Source of the DNA: Ensifer sp. Root278
GTDB taxonomy: Bacteria; Pseudomonadota; Alphaproteobacteria; Rhizobiales; Rhizobiaceae
DNA: 64,000 bases
Assembly: GCF_001429285.1 (NCBI RefSeq)
Contig: NZ_LMJJ01000012.1
Span: 394,585-458,584 of the forward strand
Reading direction: 5' to 3'
How positions within the stretch are numbered: the first letter of the stretch is position 1; the number at the start of each line of letters is the position of its first letter. A model generated the notes under the pieces. It was not told the origin of the DNA and made no database searches. It was given only the letters and a program-made list of their open reading frames with translations. This document shows, piece by piece, positions 1-10,884 of the stretch. Position numbers and translations under genes: made by a program.

Positions 1-1929
<1,929 letters not shown>

Positions 1930-2081
1930 GCTTTCCTCCACTCCTACTCCATGCTCTCTATACCATGCTGCATCGCAAAATAAACAGTACCTGCAGTCGT
2001 CTCGGCATCGCGCCGGCGACATTTACCTGTCTGTTTCCTGTCCGTCGCATTTGATTTCTGAAGACCGAAGGCCTATCCAAC

Positions 2082-3938
2082 ATGCGAGATCCAAGCGATG
2101 GCGACCGGGCAGACATGACACGGAATTTCCTGCATAAGATGCGCGACGCACGCCTGCGGTCGCGGCTCAGCCGTCGCCACTTCCTGTGGGCCGCAGCGAT
2201 CGGAGTGGGGCTTGCTGTCGCCTACAATGCCGCACTGCCTCTGCTGATTTCGACCGCCGACGTGCGCCCGACGGTGGAGCACATGCTCGACGCCTGGTCA
2301 GGTGGGAAAAGCCGGATAACAGGCAATCCCGAGATCCGCTTCTGGCCGGAACCGACCCTCACGCTGCGCTCCGCGACGATCGAGACGGCAGATGGCACAT
2401 CGCGCAAGCTCGTGCATATCGGCAGCATAACCGCGTCCTTCAGCCTGCTTTCAGCCATCGATGGCGACCCGGACCTCGAGGACATCCGCTTGATCGAGCC
2501 GGTCGTCACGCTGGAAAGGCGGACGGATGGCACGCTCAACTGGCAACGTCCACACTGGTTGACTGTGCCGGAGCGATCGACCTCCGGCGACGATACGCCC
2601 TTCGGTGACGTCACGGTCGAAAACGGACGCCTGCAGGTCATCGATCTCATTACCAATCAGACCCGTGAATTTTCCGGCATCTCCGGAACGGTCAAGTGGC
2701 CGTCCTTCTCCGAGCCTCTGGGCGCCCAGTTCTCGGGCAGCATTGGTGGACAGCTGGTAACCTGGACGCTCGACTGCAACGAACCGCTGGCGCTTCTTGC
2801 CGGCCGCGATACGACGCTCAGGACATCGCTGACCTCAACGCCATTGAACCTCTCTTTCGAAGGCGTCGGCAGTCTCTCACAAACACCGATCAGTTCGGGC
2901 CGGCTCCAGCTTTCGACCGCATCCCTGCAAACGCTGGCGGCCTGGTTCGAGGGCAAAGCCGAGCGTGCCCTGCCCGACAGCAGTTTCAACCTCAGCGCCA
3001 ATGTCACGACAGGTGATAGCTCCCTGAAGCTCGACGATCTGCAGCTTGCTCTGGGCGGCGCCAACGCGACCGGTGTTCTCGACGTCTCCACGCCAGCCAA
3101 CGATACGCCCCGTATTGAGGGCACGCTCGCCTTCGACCGCATCGGCCTCAACGGTTTGCAACCCCTCATCGATCAATTGCCGGTGGAGCCTGACGACATC
3201 GCCAAGCAGCTCGGTGACGCTTTCGCGCGGACCTGGCGTGCCGATGTCCGCCTGTCGGCGCAGGAGGCATTGGTCGGCCCGCTGCGGCTCGTGGATGTGG
3301 CGGCCGGCATCATCATCGACCATGGGCGCGCTTCCATCGACATCGCCGACAGCACCTATGCCAATGGCCGGCTCAGTGGCCGGATCGCCGTCTCGGAAGC
3401 GGGGTTGGCAAAGGGCGGCAAACTCGAACTTGTCCTGAAAAATGCCGACCTCGCCGCAGCGCTCGCGGACTTCGGGTTTACCGGCCCGATCCCGTCCGGC
3501 CGCGGCAACGTCAACTTCGACCTGGTGACCGAGCATCCGTTCTGGACTGAGCAGGCGGCCGAGGCTTCGGGCCGCATCAGGCTCTCGCTCGCCAACGGCA
3601 CCCTCTCCAGTTTCGACGCAAACGCCTTCGCGGACCTGGTCAGGGCGGGAGAGTTCTTCTCGCTGGCTCAGGCGAGCGATGGCAGCTTCGCTTTCCAGAC
3701 GGCCGACATCGAAGCCAGTTTCGGCCAGGGGTCGGCGCGGCTGAACCAGGCGCTTTTCACCGGCAAAACCGGCAGCCTCTCGGTCAATGGCGTCATTCCC
3801 TATCGCACCGGCAGCCTGGCACTCGCCGGCACGTTCATCGACACACTCAATGCCGGACAAAGGCTGCGCTTCTTCGTCGGCGGGTCCTGGCCGAATGCGG
3901 TGATCTCGCCCCTGTCGGTCCTCGGCGAACCCAACTGA
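2082..3938 (+). CDS. AsmA family protein
   Basis: A 618-aa protein anchored by one N-terminal membrane helix (about residues 34-56) after a basic stretch, followed by a long periplasmic part rich in beta-strand-like repeats. This is typical of AsmA/YhdP-type proteins, which are linked to outer-membrane biogenesis and lipid transport between membranes. The C-terminal part, from about residue 400, has the AsmA pattern of short glycine-rich strands (GRLSGRIAVSEAG, SGRGNVNFDL). The ATG at 2082 has a weak AAGG upstream. The ATG at 2115 would remove 11 residues and is possible. It is divergent from acsA2 and converges on potI. The exact role in this organism cannot be read from sequence. Confidence 0.8.
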   Translation: MRDPSDGDRADMTRNFLHKMRDARLRSRLSRRHFLWAAAIGVGLAVAYNAALPLLISTADVRPTVEHMLDAWSGGKSRITGNPEIRFWPEPTLTLRSATIETADGTSRKLVHIGSITASFSLLSAIDGDPDLEDIRLIEPVVTLERRTDGTLNWQRPHWLTVPERSTSGDDTPFGDVTVENGRLQVIDLITNQTREFSGISGTVKWPSFSEPLGAQFSGSIGGQLVTWTLDCNEPLALLAGRDTTLRTSLTSTPLNLSFEGVGSLSQTPISSGRLQLSTASLQTLAAWFEGKAERALPDSSFNLSANVTTGDSSLKLDDLQLALGGANATGVLDVSTPANDTPRIEGTLAFDRIGLNGLQPLIDQLPVEPDDIAKQLGDAFARTWRADVRLSAQEALVGPLRLVDVAAGIIIDHGRASIDIADSTYANGRLSGRIAVSEAGLAKGGKLELVLKNADLAAALADFGFTGPIPSGRGNVNFDLVTEHPFWTEQAAEASGRIRLSLANGTLSSFDANAFADLVRAGEFFSLAQASDGSFAFQTADIEASFGQGSARLNQALFTGKTGSLSVNGVIPYRTGSLALAGTFIDTLNAGQRLRFFVGGSWPNAVISPLSVLGEPN

Positions 3939-3941
3939 AAA

Positions 3942-3965
3942 CGGCCGGCGTCGAGACGCCGGCCG
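3942..3965. terminator. Hairpin between convergent asmA-like gene and potI
   Basis: Perfect inverted repeat: CGGCCGGCGTC at 3942-3952 and GACGCCGGCCG at 3955-3965. It begins four bases after the AsmA stop codon, between convergent genes. No T-run follows on either strand, so it may act with Rho or as an mRNA 3' end stabiliser rather than as a classic intrinsic terminator. Confidence 0.5.
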
Positions 3966-4024
3966 CCGGTTGCCGTTCACAAAGGACAAAGCCGGTTCAC
4001 GCCCAAGCGCGGAGCAGCTCCCGC

Positions 4025-4843
4025 TCAGGATTGCGCAAAGGCGGCCCGCTCGTCGCGCTCGCGCTGTGCCTCACGCTGCTTGGTGACGATGGAGGCAACG
4101 ACGACCCCGATTGCGACAATGCCGATGAGAATGGTGCAGATCGCATTGATTTCCGGCGTCACCCCGAGCCGCACCTGGCTGTAGATCTTCATCGGCAGCG
4201 TCGTGGCGCCCGGTCCCGTCGTGAAGCTCGAAATCACCAGATCATCCAGCGACAGCGTGAAGGCCAGCACCCAGCCGGAAAACACTGCCGGCGCAATAAC
4301 CGGCAGCGTGATCGCAAAGAAGGTGCGGACCGGCGTGGCGCCGAGATCGAGCGCTGCCTCTTCGATCGACTGGTCGAAGCTTAAGAGCCGCGACTGCACG
4401 ACCACGGCGACGAAGCACATGGTGAAGGTGATATGCGCCAGCGTGATCGTCCAGAAGCCGCGGTCAAGGCCGATGGCGACGAAGAGCAGCAGGAGCGACA
4501 GACCGGTGATCACCTCGGGCATGACGAGCGGCGCATAGACCATGCCGGAAAACAGCATGCGGCCGCGAAAACGCGTGTAGCGAACGAGCGCCAGCGCCGC
4601 CAGCGTCCCGAGCACCGTTGCACAGGTCGCCGAGATCAGCGCGACGCGGATCGTCACCCAGGCGGCATCGAGCAGCGCCTGATTGTGCCAGAGCTGCGTG
4701 TACCATTTGGTCGAAAAGCCCGCCCAGACCGTGACGAGCTTCGACTCGTTGAACGAGAAGATCACCAGAAGCACGATCGGCAGGTAGAGGAAGCCGAAGC
4801 CGAGCACGATCGAGGCGATGTTGAAGCGAGACCAGGTGCCCAT
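4025..4843 (-). CDS. potI: Polyamine ABC transporter permease PotI
   Basis: A 272-aa inner-membrane permease of the PotC/PotI type, last gene of potFGHI. It has six predicted hydrophobic segments and the cytoplasmic EAA loop (EEAALDLGATPVRTFF, about residues 160-176) that contacts the ATPase. With PotH it forms the channel of a putrescine or spermidine importer. It begins 3 bp after the stop of potH, so the two are likely translationally coupled. Substrate is inferred from family and from the gene set; related importers can carry other small cations. Confidence 0.9.
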   Translation of the reverse strand: MGTWSRFNIASIVLGFGFLYLPIVLLVIFSFNESKLVTVWAGFSTKWYTQLWHNQALLDAAWVTIRVALISATCATVLGTLAALALVRYTRFRGRMLFSGMVYAPLVMPEVITGLSLLLLFVAIGLDRGFWTITLAHITFTMCFVAVVVQSRLLSFDQSIEEAALDLGATPVRTFFAITLPVIAPAVFSGWVLAFTLSLDDLVISSFTTGPGATTLPMKIYSQVRLGVTPEINAICTILIGIVAIGVVVASIVTKQREAQRERDERAAFAQS

Positions 4844-4846
4844 CTC

Positions 4847-5758
4847 CTACTTCCCCTCGCTGTCGGCTTTGGCCTGCGCGTTCTGGAAATAGACGATCGG
4901 CAGCACCAGGATCAGAAGCAGAATCGTCGCCACTGCCGAGGATACCGGCCAGTCGCGGTTGGCGTTGAACTCGTTCCAGAGGGTCTTGCCGATCATCAGC
5001 GTTTCCGAGCCGCCGAGCAGGTCGGGGATAACGAATTCGCCGACGGCCGGGATGAAGACGAGCAGGCAGCCGGCGACGACGCCCGCGAGCGAGAGCGGGA
5101 AGGTCACGCGCCAGAAGGCCGTAAACGGCGTGCAGCCGAGGTCGAGTGCCGCTTCGGTCAGCGTGTGGTCCATCTTCTCGAGCGACGAATAGATCGGCAG
5201 CACCATGAAGGGCAGATAGGAATAGACGATGCCGATATAGATCGCCCAGTTGGTGTTGAGGATGATCAACGGCTGGTCGATGACGTTGATGCTCATCAGG
5301 AACTGATTGAGGAGACCCTCGGGCTTCAGGATCGCGATCCAGGCGTAGACGCGGATCAGGAAGCTCGTCCAGAACGGCAGGATCACCAGCATCAAGAGCG
5401 TCGGCCGAATGGTCTTCGGTGCCTTCGCCATGCCGTAGGCGACCGGATAGGCGATTAGCAGCGTCAGGACAGTCGAAACCGCCGCGATGATGACGCTCGA
5501 TACATAGGCGTTGAAGTAGAGGACGTCTTCCGTCAGCCAGACATAGTTGTCGAACGAGAACTCCCGCGCCTTTTCAAGGATTCCGGACAGGCCGCCAAAG
5601 AGATCGAAGACCGGCGTATAGGGCGGCATCGCCACTGCCGTCTGCGACAGCGAGATGCGGAAGACGATGAAGAAGGGGATGAGGAAGAAAAACAGCAGCC
5701 AGGCATAGGGGATGATGATGACGAGGCGGCTGAAGAGAGCGGATGCGACGCGTGTCAT
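4847..5758 (-). CDS. potH: Polyamine ABC transporter permease PotH
   Basis: A 303-aa permease of the PotB/PotH type with an N-terminal helix (WLLFFFLIPFFIVF), a long first periplasmic loop and further helices. Its EAA loop reads EAALDLGCTPFTAFWRVTFP. It pairs with PotI in the membrane and docks on the PotG ATPase. The start lies 4 bp after the potG stop and the end 3 bp before potI, so the genes form a tight operon potF-potG-potH-potI. Confidence 0.9.
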   Translation of the reverse strand: MTRVASALFSRLVIIIPYAWLLFFFLIPFFIVFRISLSQTAVAMPPYTPVFDLFGGLSGILEKAREFSFDNYVWLTEDVLYFNAYVSSVIIAAVSTVLTLLIAYPVAYGMAKAPKTIRPTLLMLVILPFWTSFLIRVYAWIAILKPEGLLNQFLMSINVIDQPLIILNTNWAIYIGIVYSYLPFMVLPIYSSLEKMDHTLTEAALDLGCTPFTAFWRVTFPLSLAGVVAGCLLVFIPAVGEFVIPDLLGGSETLMIGKTLWNEFNANRDWPVSSAVATILLLILVLPIVYFQNAQAKADSEGK

Positions 5759-5762
5759 GGTC

Positions 5763-6908
5763 TCAATCCTTCAGAACGACGCCGGCGTCTTCGCCGAAGG
5801 AAATCCAGACCTCCTGGTCGTAGCCGAGCGGATCCTCAACCGCGCGCACCGCATTCAGCGACGACGCCTTGATCACGCGTCCGTCCTTCAGGCGCACGTG
5901 GAAGACGGTCATGTCGCCGAGATAACCGATATCCCAGATCTCCCCCTGGACGGCGTTGACGGGCGCGTGTGCCGGCGGCTGGCGGCTGACACGAATCTTT
6001 TCCGGGCGGACGGCGACGGCGGACTTGCCGCCTGTAGCCGGTCTTTCGGGCGACGCCATGCGGATCGGGAAGCCGTTGGTGCCTTCAAGGCGCACGTAGC
6101 CGCCGTCAGCCCCGCCGACCGCTCCTTCGAAAATGTTGACGTCGCCGATGAAGTCCGCGACGAAACGGGAATTCGGCGCCTCATAGATCTCGGCCGGGGT
6201 CGCGACCTGGATGACCTTGCCGTGGCTCATCACCGCAATGCGGTCGGCCATGGTCATCGCCTCCTCCTGGTCGTGCGTCACGACGACGAAGGTGAGGCCG
6301 AGTTCCTGCTGCAGGTCCATCAGTTCGAACTGGGTTTCCTCGCGCAGCTTCTTGTCGAGCGCGCCGAGCGGCTCGTCGAGGAGCAGCACCTTCGGCCGCT
6401 TGGCAAGCGAGCGGGCGAGCGCGACGCGCTGACGCTGGCCGCCGGAAAGCTGGTGCGGCTTGCGCTGGGAAAACTTTTCGAGCTTCACCAGCTTCAGCAT
6501 CTGCGCGACGCGCGCAGCGATATCCGCTTTCGGCATGCCGTCCTGCTTGAGGCCGAAGGCGATGTTGTTCTCGACCGTCATGTGCGGAAAGAGCGCGTAG
6601 GACTGGAACATCATGTTGACCGGCCGCCGGTAGGGCGGGATGCCGGCGAGGCTCTGCCCGTCGAGAATGATCTCACCCGACGTCGGCTGCTCGAAGCCGG
6701 CAAGCATGCGCAGGAGCGTCGACTTCCCGCAGCCCGACGCGCCGAGGAGCGCAAAGAACTCGCGTGTGTAGATATCAAGCGAAAGGTCGTCGACGGCGGT
6801 GAAATCGCCGAACCGCTTTGTCACGTTCTTGACGGAAATGAATGGCTTGGAAGCGGGATCCGCCCAGGGGGCAAAGGACCGCCGAATACTGCCGAGAGAC
6901 TTCATCAT
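5763..6908 (-). CDS. potG: Polyamine ABC transporter ATPase PotG
   Basis: A 381-aa ATP-binding subunit. Walker A GASGCGKST at residues 56-64, ABC signature LSGGQ at 154-158, Walker B LLLDEP at 175-180 and switch histidine H211 are all intact. The last 100 or so residues form the TOBE regulatory domain typical of PotA/PotG. The N-terminus has an extra stretch of about 22 residues before the nucleotide-binding domain, as in PotG rather than PotA. It follows potF after a 101-bp gap that holds a strong hairpin. Confidence 0.92.
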   Translation of the reverse strand: MMKSLGSIRRSFAPWADPASKPFISVKNVTKRFGDFTAVDDLSLDIYTREFFALLGASGCGKSTLLRMLAGFEQPTSGEIILDGQSLAGIPPYRRPVNMMFQSYALFPHMTVENNIAFGLKQDGMPKADIAARVAQMLKLVKLEKFSQRKPHQLSGGQRQRVALARSLAKRPKVLLLDEPLGALDKKLREETQFELMDLQQELGLTFVVVTHDQEEAMTMADRIAVMSHGKVIQVATPAEIYEAPNSRFVADFIGDVNIFEGAVGGADGGYVRLEGTNGFPIRMASPERPATGGKSAVAVRPEKIRVSRQPPAHAPVNAVQGEIWDIGYLGDMTVFHVRLKDGRVIKASSLNAVRAVEDPLGYDQEVWISFGEDAGVVLKD

Positions 6909-6967
6909 CTATCCCCGAATGATACAGCCGATTGGGCGCTCTTGTTTTCCCCGGCGCCCATTAAGAA

Positions 6968-6997
6968 AATTGCCCGGATTTTGAGGTCCGGGCAATT
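6968..6997 (-). terminator. Intercistronic hairpin between potF and potG
   Basis: Perfect 11-bp stem: AATTGCCCGGA at 6968-6978 and TCCGGGCAATT at 6987-6997, with an 8-base loop. On the minus (coding) strand it is followed by TTTTCTT. It can act as a partial terminator or as a 3' stabiliser, giving more binding protein (PotF) than membrane components, a common arrangement in ABC import operons. Confidence 0.7.
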
Positions 6998-7009
6998 CGT
7001 TTTCCGCTC

Positions 7010-8104
7010 TTACTGGCCGGTTACGACCTTTGTCCAGAGTCGGGTCAATACCCTCTGTTCCTTCGCCTCGAAGGGCGTCACCGTGAACAGTTTCTGCATC
7101 ACCTCTTCCGACGGATAGATGGCGGTATCTTCCAGAACGGCCTTGTCGAGGAACTGCTGCGAGGCCTTGTTGCCGTTGGCGTAGAAGACGTAGTTCGATG
7201 CCTTGGCGACGACTTCCGGCTTCATCATGTAGTTGAGGAAGGCATGGGCTTCCTCGACGTGCTGCGCATCGGCAGGGATCGCGAACATGTCGAACCACAT
7301 CTGCGCACCCTGCGACGGGATCGCATAGTCGACGGTCACGCCGGCCTTCGCTTCGGCCGCGCGGTCACGGGCCTGGAAGACGTCGCCGGAGAAACCGACC
7401 GCAAGGCAGATGTCGCCGTTGGCGAGCGCGTTGATGTATTCCGAGGAATGGAACTTGCGCACGTTGGGACGGATGCTTGCCAGGAGTTCGGCCGCCTTTT
7501 CCAGATCGGCAGCATCGTGGCTATCCGGATTGAGGCCGAGATAGGCAAGCGCCGACGGCATGACGTCGGTCGGGGAATCGAGGATGTGGATGCCGCAATC
7601 CTTGAACTTCGCCGCCAGTTCCGGCTTGAAGATCACGTCCCAGTTGGGCTTCTCGTCCGTGCCCAGGATCGCCTTCATCTTGTCGACATTGTAGCCGATG
7701 CCGGTGGTGCCCCACATGTAGTCGACGGCGTATTCGTTGCCCGGATCGTACTTCGCCGTACGCTCCATGATCACGTCCCACATATTGGAAAGGTTCGGCA
7801 GCTTCGACTTGTCGAGCTTCTGGAACACGCCGGCGGCGATCTGCCGCTGCAGGAAGGTTGCCGTCGGCACGACCACGTCGTAACCCGAACCGCCCGCGAG
7901 CAGCTTCGTCTCCAGGATCTCGTTGGAATCGAAGACGTCATAGACGACCTTGATACCGGTCTCCTTGGTGAAGTCTTCCAGAATGCTGCTGTCGATGTAA
8001 TCCGACCAGTTGTAGACGTTGACCACGCGCTCCTGCGCCGAGGCCAGCATGGTCGAACCGGCCAGTACGGCTGCCGCCAGGGTTGTGACGATGAGCTTGG
8101 ACAT
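7010..8104 (-). CDS. potF: Polyamine-binding periplasmic protein PotF
   Basis: A 364-aa extracellular solute-binding protein of the PotD/PotF family that delivers putrescine or spermidine to PotGHI. The ATG at 8104 gives a clean signal peptide (MSKLIVTTLAAAVLAG, cleavage likely after ASA at about residue 23) and has GGGGAG before it. An upstream start would add 16 residues ahead of the signal peptide and was not chosen. The mature N-terminus VVNVYNWSDYID is diagnostic of the family. First gene of the operon. Confidence 0.92.
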   Translation of the reverse strand: MSKLIVTTLAAAVLAGSTMLASAQERVVNVYNWSDYIDSSILEDFTKETGIKVVYDVFDSNEILETKLLAGGSGYDVVVPTATFLQRQIAAGVFQKLDKSKLPNLSNMWDVIMERTAKYDPGNEYAVDYMWGTTGIGYNVDKMKAILGTDEKPNWDVIFKPELAAKFKDCGIHILDSPTDVMPSALAYLGLNPDSHDAADLEKAAELLASIRPNVRKFHSSEYINALANGDICLAVGFSGDVFQARDRAAEAKAGVTVDYAIPSQGAQMWFDMFAIPADAQHVEEAHAFLNYMMKPEVVAKASNYVFYANGNKASQQFLDKAVLEDTAIYPSEEVMQKLFTVTPFEAKEQRVLTRLWTKVVTGQ

Positions 8105-8337
8105 ACAACTCCCCTTTTGATTTTTCGTATCGGGCCCGGCATGCCGGGACACCGTCCAATCCGCTTCGCTCAGGCCGGAGGTTAGGCATGTTTCTCGATA
8201 ACCTCAAGCGCTTTCGTGCCAACAAAAAGGCGCCGCCGTATCGGTCGGTGTTTTTCACAAGCCAAGGAAAAACGGGCACTTATGGCAAGCCGCCGGGCGG
8301 CTGCTTAAACCGGGCGTCACCGCTCGCCGCAGTTAAC

Positions 8338-8356
8338 CATGTCGATGCTCGACATG
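8338..8356. promoter_or_regulatory. Inverted repeat upstream of desaturase
   Basis: CATGTCGA at 8338-8345 and TCGACATG at 8349-8356 form a perfect 8-bp inverted repeat with a 3-base spacer, about 80 bp before the desaturase start. It has the size and symmetry of an operator for a dimeric repressor. No regulator can be assigned. Confidence 0.35.
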
Positions 8357-8368
8357 TACGGACCGACG

Positions 8369-8387
8369 TTTACAATTGATTAACCAT
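8369..8387. promoter_or_regulatory. CtrA-like box (near match) upstream of desaturase
   Basis: TTTA-N7-TTAA followed by CCAT: one mismatch to the TTAA-N7-TTAA box of the alphaproteobacterial cell-cycle regulator CtrA. A second TTAACCAT half-site lies at 8333-8340. The box ends about 50 bp before the proposed desaturase start, a reasonable promoter position. Confidence 0.4.
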
Positions 8388-8438
8388 GATCACCGTGCGA
8401 TTTTCTCGCCGGTTGTGTATCAAGGCTTGGGTATTGCG

Positions 8439-9422
8439 ATGGGCGAGAAGATCGTTGGCGAGAAGGCCACAGGCGGGCGGAACCGCAGGATCGACCCCAA
8501 GGAATTGAAACGCCTTTCGGTGCTCGAGCCGCACAAGGCGCTGGGCGCAATCGCTTTCGATTGGGCGATGATCGCAGCGGCGATCGCCGTCAGCGAATAT
8601 GCCGGCAGTCCGCTGGTCTATCTGCTCGCCGTTGTGCTGATCGCCGGACGCATGCATGCGCTCGGCTGCATGATCCACGAGGCGGCGCATTACCGCATCA
8701 TCCGCAACAGAAAACTCAGCGACTGGATGAGCGATCTCGTGCTCGCCTGGCCGGTGCTTGCCACCGTCGACGGCTATCGCCAGAACCATCTCGCGCACCA
8801 CCAGCATGCCAATACCGACGAGGATCCGGACTGGACGGCGAAGCTCGGCATGCCGCAATTCACCTTCCCGCAGAAGCTTGCTCGCGGCATAACACAGGTG
8901 CTTGGCTACCTCGTTGCGGTCAATTCGCTGCGCGACATGCTGCACATGGCCAAACGCATGGGAAACAACGACCGCTCGACGCTTCAATACAAGCTGCTGC
9001 GCATCGGCTTCTATGTGGCCGCCGCGGCGATCTTCACGCTGCTCGGCATCTGGCGGGAAGTGGCGCTCTACTGGGTGGTGCCGTTCCTCACTTTCTTCTG
9101 CCTGTTCCTTTATATACGCAGCGTCGCCGAGCACTTTGGCAGCATGGACTATAGCGACGAACTCACGAGTTCACGCACGGTCTATCCGCATGCCTGGGAG
9201 AAGCTGTTCTTCGCCCCCCACAACATCAACTATCACCTCGAGCACCACCTCTATCCGGGCGTGCCGTTCTACAACCTGCCGGAGTTGCACGCGATCCTGA
9301 TGCGCAACAAGGCCTATGCGGACAAGGCGCATATCACCCGCGGCTATACGACGGGCCTTCCGGCGGAATGCTTCGCGCCGGATGCACCGCTGCTGCCGAA
9401 CCAGCATCCCGTCAGCTATTGA
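8439..9422 (+). CDS. Fatty acid desaturase, membrane di-iron type
   Basis: A 327-aa membrane protein that should introduce a double bond in acyl chains of membrane lipids. The three histidine boxes are present: HEAAH at 80-84, HLAHHQH at 117-123 and HLEHH at 265-269, which bind the di-iron centre. Hydrophobic segments lie near residues 40-72 and 186-226. The start is uncertain: the ATG at 8439 was chosen because longer versions need TTG at 8376 or GTG near 8415, and none has a good ribosome site. Its 3' end overlaps the convergent regulator gene by 7 bp. Carotenoid or sphingolipid desaturases share these boxes, so the lipid substrate is open. Confidence 0.8.
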   Translation: MGEKIVGEKATGGRNRRIDPKELKRLSVLEPHKALGAIAFDWAMIAAAIAVSEYAGSPLVYLLAVVLIAGRMHALGCMIHEAAHYRIIRNRKLSDWMSDLVLAWPVLATVDGYRQNHLAHHQHANTDEDPDWTAKLGMPQFTFPQKLARGITQVLGYLVAVNSLRDMLHMAKRMGNNDRSTLQYKLLRIGFYVAAAAIFTLLGIWREVALYWVVPFLTFFCLFLYIRSVAEHFGSMDYSDELTSSRTVYPHAWEKLFFAPHNINYHLEHHLYPGVPFYNLPELHAILMRNKAYADKAHITRGYTTGLPAECFAPDAPLLPNQHPVSY

Positions 9423-10825
9423 AAATCGAAAACGCTGAGCCCGGTCGCCATCTCATCGAGCCCCAGCGGCCGCGTGACCGGCGGCTCGGCGCGTGCCAGA
9501 CAGCCCTGCCGTTCACAGAGCCGGCAGGCGGCACCAATCGCGACCGCCGGCGGCATCCCCGCACCGTAGACCACCTCATCAGCGAAGGACGCTTCGCAAC
9601 CGAGGAGTAAGGCCGTGCGCCGAACCCGCTCCTGAAACGCCGCCTGCGGGCCATCCAGCGTGCGCGCCACTGTCAGAAATGCAGCGCCATCGGGCATTTC
9701 GACACGATCGACCAGAACCTGGCCCGGCACCGAGAAGGCGGCGTGGATATTGAGCTTCGGACAGCCGCCGCCGAATTTCGCCTGCGGGAAGCCTGAAGCG
9801 CCGGCCCGCCGCAAGCGGTGGCCGGCATTGTCGATCTCCATCAGAAAGAAGGGCACGCCTTGTGCGCCCGGCCGCTGCAGCATGGTCAGCCGATTGGCGG
9901 CCTGCTCGAAGGAGACCTGAAAGCGCGCACGCAGAACGTCGACATCATACTTCGCGCGCTGCGCGGCGGCGAGGAAGGCGGCATAGGGCATCATCAGCGC
10001 ATGCGCGCCATAGCGCGCAAGCTCGAAACGGGCGATGCGTCGCGCCTCCGCCGTCGAGAAACGCAAAGGCTCGAGTTCGGCGATGATCGCCTCATGGCAG
10101 GCGATCGATACGGCCTCCATGGCGATCTCGCGGAGCTGGTCATACGGCGATAGCCGCTCGGAGATGAAGAGGCGCATGGAATGCCGGTCGAAACGGCGGC
10201 GCAGATTGGGCATGGCATGCACCGGCAGGCTGCGCACCACCAGGCCGTGCTCCTTTTTCAGCCAATTCTTGAGTGCACCCACGAGATCATCGCCCGGCGA
10301 CAGTGCCTCATGAAAGGCTTCCGCCGCTGCCTCGATTGCAGCAAAATGATTGGGCCGCGCCTCGAAGGTTTCGCGCACCTCGTCCATCGGCAGCCGCGTG
10401 CCCGAAAGCGCCTCCATATGCCCCTGCCCCGCCAGCAGGTCGGCGAGGTCCTTCAGGCGCGCCGCCTGCTCGCGATAGGCGCGATAGAGCTTGACGACAC
10501 CGCCGGCGGCATTGGGGGCGGCTTCCGCCACCTCGATCAGCTCCTGCTCTCCGGGCAGTTCGGCTGACAACAGCGGATCGGCAAAAACCTCGCGCAATTG
10601 CGTGAGGCTGCCACCGGTTTCTCCCTGCAGCTCGTCGAGATCGACCTTGTAGACCGACGCGAGTTTCAAAAGCAGCTGAACCGTCAACGGCCGCTGATTG
10701 CGCTCGATCAGATTAAGGTAGGACGGCGAGATACCGAGGGCCTCGGCCATGGCCGTCTGCGTCAGCGAGAGACCGTTGCGAATACGCCTGACCCGCGGAC
10801 CGGCGAAGATCTTGTTCTCGGCCAT
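9416..10825 (-). CDS. XRE-type short-chain fatty acyl regulator (ScfR/RamB-like)
   Basis: A 469-aa transcription regulator with an N-terminal Cro/XRE helix-turn-helix (residues 10-60, QTAMAEALGISPSYLNLIERNQ), a middle ImmA/IrrE-like region (SPYDQLREIAMEAVSIACHE) and a C-terminal part with clustered cysteines (CRLCERQGC). This layout is that of the RamB/PrpR/ScfR family, which senses acyl-CoA state and controls glyoxylate or propionate genes. It is divergent from aceA with a 228-bp region between, which makes aceA the obvious target. Its own 3' end overlaps the desaturase end by 7 bp. Confidence 0.85.
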   Translation of the reverse strand: MAENKIFAGPRVRRIRNGLSLTQTAMAEALGISPSYLNLIERNQRPLTVQLLLKLASVYKVDLDELQGETGGSLTQLREVFADPLLSAELPGEQELIEVAEAAPNAAGGVVKLYRAYREQAARLKDLADLLAGQGHMEALSGTRLPMDEVRETFEARPNHFAAIEAAAEAFHEALSPGDDLVGALKNWLKKEHGLVVRSLPVHAMPNLRRRFDRHSMRLFISERLSPYDQLREIAMEAVSIACHEAIIAELEPLRFSTAEARRIARFELARYGAHALMMPYAAFLAAAQRAKYDVDVLRARFQVSFEQAANRLTMLQRPGAQGVPFFLMEIDNAGHRLRRAGASGFPQAKFGGGCPKLNIHAAFSVPGQVLVDRVEMPDGAAFLTVARTLDGPQAAFQERVRRTALLLGCEASFADEVVYGAGMPPAVAIGAACRLCERQGCLARAEPPVTRPLGLDEMATGLSVFDFQ

Positions 10826-10836
10826 TTGTAACTACC

Positions 10837-10884
10837 TTTACAATCTGCAACGAGCGCGACACTTTACACTTTTTACAAATTTAC
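10837..10884. promoter_or_regulatory. TTTACA repeat cluster in the regulator/aceA promoter region
   Basis: TTTACA occurs at 10837-10842, 10863-10868 and 10872-10877, with a shorter TTTAC at 10880-10884; the reverse complement TGTAAA is at 10970-10975. The cluster lies directly upstream of the XRE regulator and about 170-215 bp from aceA. It is the best candidate binding region for that regulator, acting on its own gene and on aceA. This is inference from position and repetition. Confidence 0.45.

Larger units (their letters stand above)
8105..8438. other. Intergenic region between potF and the desaturase
   Basis: This 334-bp divergent region must hold the promoters of both flanking genes. 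It contains an inverted repeat at 8338-8356 and two TTAACCAT motifs (8333-8340 and 8380-8387), listed separately. No convincing coding frame was seen. Confidence 0.6.

Noticed and set aside
5712..7118. Plus-strand open frame over potG
   Set aside because: Shadow of potG with Arg/Glu/His-rich composition typical of antisense GC-rich frames.
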